From: Sordariomycetes sp. S80-01Y
Lineage: Eukaryota; Ascomycota; Sordariomycetes
Assembly: GCA_037042185.1 (NCBI GenBank)
Contig: JAXQJY010000020.1
Span: forward strand, 62,001 to 126,000
DNA length: 64,000 nucleotides
Direction: 5' to 3'
Shown here: positions 1-10,858 of the stretch, piece by piece
How the letters are laid out: each line of letters starts with the position of its first letter
Numbering within the stretch: the first letter of the stretch is position 1
Position numbers and translations under genes: made by a program
The notes under the pieces: generated by a model
Told to the model about the DNA's origin: nothing
What the model saw: only the letters and a program-made list of their open reading frames with translations
Database searches by the model: none

Positions 1-1443
1 GGCGCGCTGAGCAACGGCGGCCCGGCGTCGCTGCTCATCGGCTTCGGAGTGATTGGGATAATTGCCTTCTTTATCATGCAATCGCTGGGCGAAATAACCA
101 CCATCTTCCCGGGCGGCGGCAGTTTCGTGTCTCTGGCCGAGCGCATGGTGGATAAGTCCTTCTCGGTCGCCGTGGGCTGGAATTACTTCATCATCTGGGC
201 GACGGTTCTCGCCAACGAATACAACGTCGTCTGCAGCATCATGACGTACTGGGTCCCCGAGGTGCCATTATGGGGCTGGTTCTTGATTCTCTGGACTTTC
301 TTCATGGGCTTCCAGCTCCTCGGCATCGCCGCCTTCGGAGAGGCAGAGTTCTGGCTGGCCCTGTTCAAGCTGATGGGCCTGACGGCCTACTTCATCTTCT
401 CCATCGTCTACGCCTCCGGTGGCCTGATCGGCCAGGACGAGCCCCTGGGCTTCCGCTACTGGAGCAATCCCGGCGCCTTCAATGGCAACGGCTTCCGCGG
501 CGTGGCGACAGTCTTTGTTTTCTGCTCGACCTTTTACGCCGGCGTCGAATCCATCGCCGTCGCCGCGACTGAGACACGGAATCCGGGCACAGCCGTTCCC
601 CAGGCCATCCGACAGGTCTTCTGGCGCATCATCTTTGTGTACATGGGCTCGGCCTTCTTCTTCGGCATCACCTGTCCTGCGAACGCCACGGAGCTCGTCG
701 GTGCGGAGGCTAAAGCTCTGCAGAGCCCTATGACGGTTGCGATCCAGAATGCCGGCTTTGACGGGGGCGTGCACCTGATCAATGCCTTTATTCTGGTTAC
801 CTGTCTTTCGGCCATCAACTCCTCCATTTTTATTGGATCGAGGACGGTCTTGTACATGGCGCAGCACGGAAAGGCGCCCAGGATCTTGGGCTGGGTGAAC
901 AGTCGCGGTGTCCCGGTCTGGGCCATTCTGATCACGAATGCTGTCGGGTCGATCGCGATGATGAACGTTTCCACTGGCGCCGCCAAAGCATACGGCTACA
1001 TCGTCACACTGTCCGGTGTCAGCACGTTCCTCGTCTGGGGCAGCATCAGCTTCATTCACATCCGCTTCCGCCGCGCCTGGTCCTTCCAGGGACGCAGCGT
1101 CGCCGACCTGCCCTTCAAGAGCATGCTGTGGCCCTTCAACGCCTACTTCGGACTCGGAGCGAACATCTTCCTCGCCTTGGTCCAGGGCTGGACGAACCTC
1201 TCGCCCTTTTCAGCGGCCAACTTTGTCGTAGCGTACATCCTGTTTCCGGTCTTCGGAATCATCTACGTCGTTTGCAAGATCTACTGGCGAGGCAGGGACA
1301 ATTTTAAGAGAGCCGCCGAGATTGACCTGGATAGTGGACGGAGGACGGATCTGGATAAGGCGGGCATTTCGACGTTGGATGGGGAAGACGAGCAGGGTAT
1401 GGTCAAGAAGCCTTTCTGGACGAGGGTCTGGGATTGGTTCTAG
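1..1443 (+). CDS. Amino-acid permease (APC superfamily), 5' end cut by window
   Basis: This is the C-terminal part of a plasma-membrane amino-acid/H+ symporter of the fungal YAT/APC type. The frame is open from base 1 with no in-frame ATG before clearly conserved sequence, so the start lies outside the window; 480 residues are visible. The first helices carry the family signature (ESLGE-like SLGEITT, then PGGGSF), followed by hydrophobic segments and a typical ETRNPGTAVPQA loop, the permease 'amino acid' signature. About ten membrane helices remain and the tail is short, charged and cytosolic (DLDSGRRTDLDKAG), ending KKPFWTRVWDWF. No intron is needed in the visible part. The family call is secure; the substrate (general, basic or aromatic amino acids) cannot be read from the sequence. 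Confidence 0.9.
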   Translation, partial: GALSNGGPASLLIGFGVIGIIAFFIMQSLGEITTIFPGGGSFVSLAERMVDKSFSVAVGWNYFIIWATVLANEYNVVCSIMTYWVPEVPLWGWFLILWTFFMGFQLLGIAAFGEAEFWLALFKLMGLTAYFIFSIVYASGGLIGQDEPLGFRYWSNPGAFNGNGFRGVATVFVFCSTFYAGVESIAVAATETRNPGTAVPQAIRQVFWRIIFVYMGSAFFFGITCPANATELVGAEAKALQSPMTVAIQNAGFDGGVHLINAFILVTCLSAINSSIFIGSRTVLYMAQHGKAPRILGWVNSRGVPVWAILITNAVGSIAMMNVSTGAAKAYGYIVTLSGVSTFLVWGSISFIHIRFRRAWSFQGRSVADLPFKSMLWPFNAYFGLGANIFLALVQGWTNLSPFSAANFVVAYILFPVFGIIYVVCKIYWRGRDNFKRAAEIDLDSGRRTDLDKAGISTLDGEDEQGMVKKPFWTRVWDWF

Positions 1444-2747
1444 ATTCTAGGGCGTGGAGGAGGGGTTTACACCTTAATGTATATGATGCATGATAGGCTC
1501 TCGCGGAGAGATGAACAAACGAACACGAACGAGGACATTACGTCCTTGAAGCAACTGGCGGACATTCCGAACTGAATCGTGAGGGGGAATCATCGCACAG
1601 ACCCTCAATGTCCACCAGTCTGGAGCCGCTATGGCATCCTGTTGCCCATGAGGCCTTGGGTGCGAGGGACACGGAGCTACTACGGAGTTCCTCCGGAGTA
1701 AGACATCCCCTTCAATGGCGAAGGATCATTGAACCCTAGAAAAGTCCAAAAAATCTTGGCAATACCACCCGCCGATACGGCGTGAAGGATGAGAAATCGG
1801 ATTACGTGCGCTTGACCTTAGTGTTGGCGCGCTGAGAAGCAACGCCCACGTGGTTTTCCCAGCCATCTGGAACACTTGGAATGCACATGAGCGGCCCATT
1901 CATTACGGTTCTGACCTGTAACTTTGTAGAACAAAGGATTTGGCGCCTCGTGAACTCCCGGTTAGAGAACCATGAACTTGCTTTGTCTTGCCTTGTCCGA
2001 ATAGCACCCGTGCGATAGCCGTATCATTGCCTCACCTGGTCTAGATACTGGCGGGGCTGCTGCGATCATTTTGGACATGAATCGCACCGACTGCGCTACA
2101 GAAAGTCCGTATCCTTGGCGCCAGCGGGAGAAGCATGGACCCGGAAAGCTAGAATGCGTCTCACTGCCAACGATACGATGCTCATCAACTATTTCGCACC
2201 ATCGTCGCGGAAACGCAGCCTGACGCCACGACGGTAGCTCAGGTGTGGCAATGTCCCAGGTAGAAATAATCGCCTCCAAAGCCTTGGCGACTCGACGGTG
2301 CGTGGGCTATCCATGACTTCACCTCTTGGGAAATCCCTCAGCAGACGCGTGCCCTCGATCAACGACGAGACTCAATTGAGGATGCGCTAAGATCTGGCTG
2401 GCCACATGGTTGGCCAGTTAGGCGGGCAACATCTTACTATTCCACTTCGAGCACCAACCCATGATTAGTGTGAGGAATTGAAATGAGTCGGCAACGGAGC
2501 GGCATGTGCTGACAAGCTTTGGACAACTGGGTCTCGGTCGGCAAGTCTTGAATTCGTTAGCCTGAGTGACCAACTCGGTGGGACACCCCCGGTCTGCATA
2601 TCATGGATCGATGTAAGTCTTAAGGCCTTAACAGCCGATATTGGCCCGATGATACGGTTCAAAAGCTGGGTGATCACTCACTTTGTCGGCCGGTCTAACT
2701 GGCAATCGACCTTGTAACACCAAAAAAGACGACCAATCTGAGACATC
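1444..2747. other. Intergenic, no gene seen
   Basis: About 1.3 kb between the permease and the RidA-like gene. Small open frames on both strands (the longest is about 105 codons on the minus strand) show no recognisable domain, no splice-supported extension and no fungal codon pattern. It probably holds the permease 3'UTR and the promoter of the downstream gene. Confidence 0.6.
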
Positions 2748-3338
2748 ATGCGCTTCCAAGCTCTCTCAGTGCTTTCCCTGCTGGGGCTGTCCTTCGCCCA
2801 GCTTGAGCCCAACTACACCTCGCCAGCTGGTGTCTCAATCTACAATCCCTCCGACTTCTTCGACACCACGGGGCCATGGAGCTTGATGTCCCAAGCTGGT
2901 GATAACCTCTACATTGCCGGTTCGTCGCCACAAACCCCGGAGCGCAAGCTCTTGCTTGAGACCACCTGAACCCTTTACTCACGCTCGCTCTTCATTGACC
3001 CAGGCATGCGCGGCATCTTCCCGTCAAACAGCACCCTCGCGCCCGTCGGGTACCCGCGCGTCCGCCAGGCCTTCGAGAACATGGCCGCGCTCGCCGACAT
3101 GGCGGGCGCGGACCTCACTGACTGCGTCCGCATCGTCGTCTACACGACCGACATGTACAGGTACAGGCCCATGTGCAACGACGTGCAGGTCGAGCTCTGG
3201 GGCGAGGACGCGAACAAGTACCCGCCCCGGACCATCATCGAGGTGGACCGTCTGAATGAGGACGACATCGTCGAGGTCGAGGGCACCTTCTACCTGCCCC
3301 GGAAGGGAGGCTGCGGACATAAGGACCGGAGGGTATGA
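2748..3338 (+). CDS. Secreted RidA/YjgF-like protein, one intron
   Basis: Model join(2748..2919, 3004..3338), 168 residues. RidA/YER057c/UK114 proteins hydrolyse reactive enamine/imine intermediates and are normally cytosolic or mitochondrial. Here residues 1-17 form a classical signal peptide (hydrophobic LSVLSLLGLSFA, then QLEP), so export is inferred. The RidA fold follows: the NLYIAGMRGI strand, the helix RQAFENMAALADMAGADLTD, the VRIVVYTTDM strand, and the YPPRTIIEV segment that carries the arginine binding the substrate carboxylate in active RidA. The 84-nt intron has donor GTTCGT and acceptor CAG and restores the frame through the junction YIAG-MRGI. Bacterial RidA is about 128 aa; the extra length here is the signal peptide and a basic tail. 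The family is clear, the extracellular role is not known. Confidence 0.85.
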
Positions 3339-5915
3339 ACTGGGGCCACACATGCCGACGGCGTTGAAATGTGAGGTGCTAAATAATAACCCCTCTGGCA
3401 ACCGGGGATCATCATGTCTCTGCAGAGGCAGTGTGTAATGAGCGGATGTTTAGCGGTGCGAATGGGGGTGGCATACACGGCGCAAGCAATGCGACCTGGA
3501 AACAGTCCATACATAATATAACGTACATATATACATAAGAGCATTATATGGACCTTGTCCGCGGCAATATAGTGACGACAACACGAAGCGCTGATCAGTA
3601 GCAGCCACTGTTGTGCCTCAGAGCTGGCTGCAATCGCAGTAACCCACCGACCACCATGTCAGCAAGACGCTGATGATTATCAGCTGTGGGAGAGAAACAG
3701 CGAAGAATATATATGGAGTATTTCCGCAATGCAGTAAATGGTACCGAAGCTCACACCGCAGCCAGGATGACGGCCGAAATCTTGACGTTCCTCGGCCCAC
3801 GGTCAATGGGCATCTTAATGGGTCACCTTTGGCAGAGCCCAGATAAGTACCCTGGTCTAATCAAAGGGGTTATAAATAAAGGAGAGAGCTTTTCTTCGTT
3901 TCCTCCCCGTGGGCTTGACATTTGATGCCAAGCAGTGGCAAAAGCAGTTGCAATTGCTCTCGTGATGCGGATGTCGAGGTCGTGGTTGCGTTCATCATCT
4001 ACGGAAGCGCCACGCCCTTGCGGCCGACACAGAGTTTTAGCAGTATCGCATCAGTATCTGCCTAAATCCTACGCAGGGTCCAAAGAGCTTTGAGCTGAGC
4101 CTCCTATACGCGTGCCAACGGCGTCTCAGCTGCGAGAGACGCCGCGGCAATGGAAGGAGATACACCATGTGATCAAGCAGTCGGTTCTCTATTCGCTGTG
4201 GTTTCATGTGAATGGAGCTGCAAAAGCCATGATTTGTAGTGCTCAAAGTTAGGTAGACTTCAACACCCAAGTTCGAGGACCCTGTGTTATAGTCAAAACT
4301 CTATGATAAAGCCAAGGAGCACAATGGCCTCTCTCTCTTGAAATGGAAGAGTGGAGTACTTTTGCAGCTTCTGGAAGCACGATAGGCCCCTCTATGTACG
4401 AATGGGGGTTTAAAGCATCTCGAAGCATGCCATGTGGTGGCCGGTTCTAGAAGAACGTGTCTCAATGCTAGCCACGTGAATGCAAAGCATCCTGTGAGGG
4501 AGAAGCAACGAGACCAGGAGAGCGTACTGCAGAAGACAGCACGGACAGATGGACTCCGTGATTGCCCCCAGCACAGACCTTTCAGCCACGGTGCCATCGC
4601 GCGTGCATTGGAGCGCAATTTCTTGGCCGGGTACCTGAGCCATTGTCTGGAGCCCGGACCCCTGTTTCAGCACTTGCCGAAGTCTTGATGAGCATCCGGG
4701 CCAGGCACCTGTCACATTGCGTCGATCACGATGCTGAGCTGCTCATCATATCCCAAGGCCAGGTCAAGACTTGAGGCAAGTGAGTTTAATAGATATTGGT
4801 GGTTTGGCTCAAATTGACAGTGTCCCAAGGAAATGGTATCTCTTGCTGCTCGCCTCGCACCGCTATTCCAGCTCACCGGATGGGTGACTATAAGCGCTTG
4901 GACTAATGCGGAACTTTCTGCAGGGCCTCCTGTCGAGGACTTTCGGTGCTCAGAGCCGGAGAAGTCACTTACTGCCCGCAAGCTGGTATCGTACATCGTA
5001 CTCCGTCCATGCATCCCCCATCCAGGAGAACATATCCCACGACGGCGCATAATTCACCGCAGCATGAGGGAGATTCACTCTGAAGCAAGCGAGGAAGAAT
5101 TCACGGGTTCGGATCATCCAGCACAGCGTGGGAGCGATTGCGCGGCCGGGGCGAATCCCAGGTTGTAGTCCCGTCGGCAAGCAACTTTTCCGTGCGCTAC
5201 TAGGGACCACAACGCAACACGATGAGGGCTGCCCCCTTAGCATTATCGCCAAGTCGACAGTTTGGCCGTCGCTTGTGTTGGTAGCTGCGTCTAGTCTCAA
5301 ACTGGAACGCAGCGCTTCTCCGACGAGAGCCTGCGGCCGACCTCACTGCCATCTCAGCGATACGAGGTCCTGCGGTCTCCGAAAGAAACGGGTCGCCAAG
5401 TCGGGGAGGGTAGGAAAGTTCCCAAAAGCCGCGGGAAGATATCTTTTGAACGACTGGGGGCCAGACCCTGTTGCGCGGGCGTCACCAACTAATCGGTCGA
5501 GACGCTAGCTCCTTAGCCGCAACCTAGAAGCCAGGCTTGGCCCAGCTAGTGTCCCCTCCAAAACGTCGATCGAGACGCCACAGGGCGCCTCCCAGGCTGA
5601 CAGGCACTTGACTGATGCTCGGACCTGCGCCCGACGCGGTGGGAACGCCGTCTAGCGCGAGTTGTCTAGGGATTAGCCCTGAAAGCTTGATGCACTTAAG
5701 CAAGCCGACGATCAGCCCAGAGATTGGCCCGTCAAACCCTAGGTACCTGGGTTCCTGGCGGATATCGCCATGACTGCCGTTTGGCTGTGTTAAGGAAAAA
5801 TGATCGAGTACATATCCGCAATGCCCCTGGGATCGTCGTTCTGGTCTCGGGTTGTCTGCTTTGTTCTGCCTGTTCCCTGTCTTTGCTTCTCATTGCTTTG
5901 TCTGTGATCGCAAAG
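3339..5915. other. Gene-poor stretch, nothing recognised
   Basis: Nearly 2.6 kb without a convincing gene. Open frames reach about 126 codons (for example plus strand 5128-5508) but are low-complexity, lack domains and do not join across plausible introns. The sequence is not AT-rich and I see no terminal repeats, so neither a RIP-degraded transposon nor a recent insertion is indicated. The last few hundred bases should contain the promoter of the receptor gene. Confidence 0.55.
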
Positions 5916-7145
5916 ATGGCCGAGTCAAACGATATCGACTACCTCATCGCAGTGCCGACCTTCATTGGGTCTCTGCTATCCTTCTTGGGCTCCTCGATAG
6001 CGCTTGTGTTCCAAATCGCTCGCCCTCCGCAAAGGCATTTCCGTCATTCACTTATCGTCAACCTCCTAGTTGCAGGTAACGCTCCCTGACCGTGCTGCTC
6101 CCCCTGATACACCTCTGACATCCCATAGATTTGGTCTACGGTCTTGGAAACACCATTTCTGGTGCTGTCTTCCTCACGAATGGTCGTACACCCAGCCCGC
6201 TCAGTGAACCGGATACCGCGTGTCTCGTCAGTGGCTGGTTCAGCCAGTCTAACGCTCAGGCTGTTGACTTCAACATCCTTATCATATCCATTGTTGTCCT
6301 GCTATCTGTCGTCAGAAAGGACTCGATCGCTCATTTGGACACAAGATGGCAGATCGCGCTCTGCGCAGCAGCATGGGTGCCCGGTATAATCACGGGTATG
6401 TATTCGGGTTCTTGTCCTTGTTCTCAACAGACTTGTCTGACGGCTTTTCCTAGGTACGATTGGTCTCACGCAGAACTCCTATGGCTACGTCAGCGGTAAT
6501 TGGTGCTGGATCAGAAGCAACAGGCTGGATTTGCGATATGGCCTCTCCCACGGCTGGCGCATCGCCATCTTCTTCGTCACAATTGTCATCTACACGTACA
6601 TCTTCATCTCTTTGAAGCGCGTCTTCAGGAATCTTAGAAGCATGTCGACCGCTACTGTTAGCCGGACAGTACCGGACCACCGAGCCCCGGCCACTTCAGA
6701 CGCCGACAACGACACCCAGAAGATCCTCATCAACCACTCCGTTTCCGTCAGCCACGAATTGCACGATATGCCCCGTACACCGAACGCATCGGATCAGAAC
6801 ATCAGCTTCAACAACGAGCCGACGGCCCAATCATCCGTCACAATCGAGGGCACCGTCAATAGCGAGGGCAGGCCATTCGAAGCCTCCCGCATGCCAGCCG
6901 CGCCCAATGTGAGGAAGATGCTGCTGATGAACGGCTACCCACTGGCGTACATCATCCTCTGGATTCCGGGCATCGCCAACAGACTAGCTGAGTCTGTGGG
7001 GCAGTCGCCGCGCTGGCTCAGTGCTCTACAGGCGTGCACGCAGTACATTGGACTAGTCAACGCCTTGACGTACGGTATGAGCGAGCAGATGAGGCGAGGT
7101 GTGTGGAAAAAGTTGAAAGATACTGGCGGTCGAGGTCATAATTGA
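5916..7145 (+). CDS. Seven-transmembrane receptor, Git3/cAMP-receptor-like GPCR
   Basis: Model join(5916..6075, 6129..6395, 6454..7145), 372 residues, two introns of 53 and 58 nt with GT/AG ends. The start is the first in-frame ATG and leaves a short outside tail before TM1. Seven hydrophobic segments are visible: about 9-33, 46-69 (the NLLVAD core of TM2), a TM3 with NILIISIVVLLSVV, TM4 with WQIALCAAAWVPG, TM5 GWRIAIFFVTIVIY, then a long Ser/Thr-rich third cytosolic loop, and TM6-TM7. An extracellular Cys (DTACLVSG) and the NWCWI cysteine after TM4 are a likely disulphide pair. The NWCWI/RYGLSHGWR block is typical of the fungal cAMP-receptor-like (Dictyostelium Crl/GprH) class, which signals through heterotrimeric G proteins in carbon sensing. 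The ligand is unknown. Confidence 0.82.
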
Positions 7146-7845
7146 TCCTAGGGATGAAGTTTGGGAGGACTGTTACAGCTTTTTCTTTCCCCGTAAGCTC
7201 TACGGTTATGCCGGTCGGTCTGTATGCTAGCGAAAATGAACTTCTTTGACGACGGGAATTCCAAGCGAATCTTTGATGAAGTTTAAATGCTATTGTAAGT
7301 CCTCTATGTGCTGTGGGTCGAACTTGTCGACGGAAATGAGTGATGATGCCAACCGGTGTCCTGCTCCCAAGCCCTAGCTGGCCATCCCCTTTCACCTCGC
7401 GGTGTCTCGAACGCGCTGAGACCACTAATCATTCCTTGAGATCATGGGATGATAGTGGGTCTTACCAGATATCACCCAGTCTTCGAATACGCTTAGAAGC
7501 ATTACTGTTTGTTACCTGTCATAGGAGGGTAAACATGGACACGCGCTCGCAACAAGGGACTAACGTTTACATTCAGTTAGTTCCTCAAGGCTACTTCTAT
7601 CACAGTCATCAGATTAAAAACCTGGTCTAGTGACGTTCATTGAGTTATGTGCGTGTACTCTAACTCCTAATTCCATGCCACACATGTTTCTGTCCTCATC
7701 TAGCATCAGTCGCGCAAGGAAAGGTTCTCTTCCTCCCGCCGACAAGTCTGTGCCCACAATCTCTCAATCAGAAGCAATGCCGTACTCCGTCCAAAGAGAG
7801 TCAAAGTCAACGTTCTGACATCCGAATCATCTAGGCTCGCGTCTC
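7146..7845. other. Intergenic between convergent genes
   Basis: 700 bases between the stops of the receptor (plus strand) and the small orphan gene (minus strand). It should hold both 3'UTRs. Only short open frames without recognisable content are present. Confidence 0.6.
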
Positions 7846-8499
7846 TTAGCCAGAGCCATTCTTCTTGGTGGGAGGCAGAACTGCCTTGATCTTGTTGGTC
7901 TCGCGCTCCTTGCCTGCGCGGGTCTCGTCTCCAGCGTCGAAATGGGCGATGGTTCGATGAGCATTCTTGTGGATAGCCCGGTTGACTAAAGCGCGGCGAC
8001 GAGCCTCTTTGAGGTTGAGGGTGTCGTAGACGTTGGCAAAACCATCTGCAGCGGTGCTGTAGAGACCACTAGCAGCTTGGAAGCTCTTGCCAAAGAGCGA
8101 CTTGGGGGAAGCCGTCTTGGCGGCGCCAGGGGTGGGAATCTCGGTTCCAGCAAAGAGAACTTCCCTCTTGGTGACAGTCTCCCAACCATCGGTTGCCAGC
8201 TCTTGCTCTATAGCATCGTCCCAGTCCTCGCCGTACTTGTCGTTGGCGACAGTGATGCATTCGTCTACCTTCGGCTCGTCCTTGCCACAGGTGTCCTCGT
8301 TGTCAAAGAGGGCAGCCTCATCCTCCGTCTTCTTGGTCTGGGCAAAGTCGGCCAAGTTTTCAGCCGAGTTGTTGCCTTCATTGGCTCCGTCAGTGGCCAT
8401 TCCGAGGATGGTGCCCTGCGTCATCTAAACGGGGATCTCCATTGCCTCTGCAGGGTCAACGATCTTCTTGCCCATGTTGGCGGCGTTGTGACCAGACAT
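7846..8499 (-). CDS. Small hypothetical protein, probable 93-nt intron with in-frame stop
   Basis: No family recognised. The long frame (7846-8424) begins at an ATG directly after an in-frame TAG (8425-8427). The same frame continues upstream of that stop to an ATG at 8499, which follows a typical pyrimidine/CAACAA-rich fungal leader, so 8499 is likely the true start. I propose an intron 8430..8338 (donor GTTTAG, acceptor TTTGCCCAG); it is 93 nt, a multiple of three, removes the TAG and joins MSGHNAANMGKK...EIP to TKKTEDEAALFD. Model: complement(join(7846..8337, 8431..8499)), 186 residues. The protein is acidic early (EDWDDAIEQELATDGWE) and basic at the end (ARRRALVNRAIHKNAHR...PPTKKNGSG), with no signal peptide or membrane segment; probably soluble. 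If the intron is not used, the downstream ATG at 8424 gives 192 residues. Confidence 0.55.
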
Positions 8500-10858
8500 C
8501 GTGAAGGTTGTTGTTGTTGATAGTAGATTCGGTAAGAGGATAGTAATTAGTGGGATGAGGCGCACTAAAAGCCGCTGGTGGCAGAGTCGCTGGTTGTTGT
8601 GGAGGTGGTGAGGGTTGAAAAGGAGAAAACAGGAACAAGTTCAGGTTGCGAGCTCGAAGAGTTTTTGGTACCAGATCCTTAAGACAGCCACGGAATAGGA
8701 CAGTCACCTTAGGTCGAGTGAATGTTCTGACAGCGTGTTCTTGGGTTGTTCAGTGTTGTGGCTAGCGGGAGGGTTGAGGACAAGGAGCCTGAGTCTGGCG
8801 GCAGTCAGGCGAACTGATCTTCTGTATAAATCCCCGCACATATGTATGCTACCGAAGGTTTCCATACAATCCGAGTGGAAAGTTGAGAGCAGACAAGGTG
8901 ATGGATCTGGTCGCGGGTGCTTGGCAAAAAGAGACGAAGGAAGGTGAGTTGAAGTAAGTGTGTCGAATATGGAGAAGAGTGTGTGAAGACGCCCCAAATA
9001 ATTTGATAGCCAAAGCTAACAGAAGTCTCTTGCTCCCGACTGTGTGGAAGGACGAAGAGGAGGACATGCGGTGAAGTTGTTGTGAAAGGCGCTTTCGTTA
9101 TAGAGACGTGGGGAGAACGAGGCTGGCCACGCGAACTTCTGGGAAATCTCGAACCTGAGAGTGGGGCTTCCGATGGCTAAAGTCTCCCAGTAAATGCGGG
9201 GGTAGTCTTGTTGCTATGGGATGGAAGTAAAGGAAGGCAACTGGACGAAAGTTACCTCGAATCGAGCTCAGGGGCTCTCAGGGGGGCGGGTAGGTACCCC
9301 ACAGCGTCTCGCCTGCTTCGAGAAAGGACTGTCATACTCTAGACGCATAAATATGTGAGAGACCAATGAAGGAGTGTACCTGGTACAAGACTGATGTTTC
9401 TGAAAGTCAATCGCGGCTCACGTCCCCCTGGCTCGAAGCGGTCACAAGCGCATTTGCCTACACAGGGCCTCTGACAGCTTTGTATGGCCACCACAGAGCC
9501 CTGAGTAATCAATCAGAGATAGTCATTATCTTTACGCCCAAGAACACCTTCGTGCTTTTAATTCGGTGGATATTTCACACAAGAGGGGGAGCATGGCTGG
9601 TGGGGGGTTTCGAGTCTTGTTCCAATGACCTCGTAACACGATCTGTTGCTACTGAATCAGTGATTGAGTTCTACCTACATTTGAAAATGACATAAACGTC
9701 GAAAGGGGCATTATATTGGTTGCACCTAGGTCCATGTTGCCAAGGCAGTCATGGATGAGACCTCGACATCGACAATGTCAATAGGCCATTGAATGCCTGC
9801 CTTCCATCTATTAGGTATGAGAAAGGCTCCCGGAAGTGCGGGCATACCCTCAGTAACGCTAGCGGCAGCCACTGCGCTTGCAGCTTGGTGGTAGTCAGAT
9901 GACAACAGCTTCACCGTCTGCGTAAACACCTACGGTTACTAGAACAAACCTGGAAGAAGCTTTTGAATGGTTCACTGATATAGCTACGGCAACCGAGTTA
10001 GATTTTCGTGTAGCGATCGCGATGCTCTAGAAACCTCAAGAGGCCTGAATTGGGCGTAAAAAGACTTCGGGCCTCGGTACTGCCGGTGAAAGACCTACTG
10101 ACGATTTCCATAATTTTGGACATTCAAATACAGGTAATTATGCAACCCAATGTGCAGAGCTACTGCCTTCAATGATCTGGCTGTAGGGAGAAAAGGAGAA
10201 CTTGACCGTACTTCATGTGAAAATAGACCGCATTCAAAAGATTGATAGTGCGAAGCGTACTTTTGCAACAAAGTCCGACAGCTTCTACATCAGCATGGCA
10301 CTTAGGACGACATTATCTTTCGAAAATTTCCATGCACAAGTGGACGAACTCAAGTGGTTTGGGATGGTTTGGGACAGTATCAATGGGTCGCTGTTTCAAG
10401 GAACACTGTGATCTATCTACCACCTGCCTTCGTATTCGCCTCAATCATTCCCCGGTTTCCCGAATACGGCTCACATACGCCTGAATACGCGTTCATCCTA
10501 CGCGCGGACATGTCAAGGCTCGTTTTCGCACTCACCGACTTGGCGAAGCTCCCTCAGCACATAGGGGCGGTTCACGAATACGAACGCGGATACGAAAACG
10601 ACATACAGTGCATGTTGCAACATCAAGAGCGAAAGGACAAGCTGGAAGATAAAAAGTTGACGACTTATACAGGGATAATAGCCTGAAAGCTAAAGCAACT
10701 TACGATTGCAATCTCCCTCCTTTGCTGTTGATGGTTGTGGCTGCTATAAATACCGTTTCTCTCCTGACCATGTAGGATCGACCAACACTCCGAAGAACTA
10801 CTTGCACTCGAAAAGTCTCTGAACTATCATCATCGTCAAGCCTTCCGAAAGAATCGGA
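8500..10858. other. Divergent promoter region and gene-poor stretch
   Basis: About 2.4 kb between the orphan gene (minus) and cyp51A (plus). The first few hundred bases read on the minus strand as a C/T- and CAA-rich leader, as expected for a transcribed 5'UTR. Open frames up to 110 codons (for example plus 9366-9695 and 10354-10686) have no recognisable domain. No repeats longer than a few bases were noticed. Confidence 0.55.
10745..10752 (+). promoter_or_regulatory. TATA box of cyp51A
   Basis: TATAAATA lies 107 bases upstream of the cyp51A ATG, at a normal distance for a fungal core promoter with a short leader. I saw no tandem duplication in the promoter of the kind that raises cyp51A expression in azole-resistant A. 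fumigatus. Confidence 0.55.

Noticed and set aside
268-1059. 263-codon minus-strand frame opposite the amino-acid permease
   Set aside because: A shadow of the real permease frame in GC-rich DNA; its Asp/Gly/Arg-rich translation has no fold.
5128-5508. 126-codon plus-strand open frame in the gene-poor 3.3-5.9 kb stretch
   Set aside because: Low-complexity composition, no homologue recognised and no supporting start context or introns.
3339-5915. A degraded transposon in the gene-poor stretch
   Set aside because: No terminal repeats, no transposase or reverse-transcriptase remnants, and no AT-rich RIP signature were seen.
10500-10858. Tandem promoter repeat upstream of cyp51A
   Set aside because: Looked for a 34-53 bp duplication of the kind known in resistant A. 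fumigatus; none was visible.
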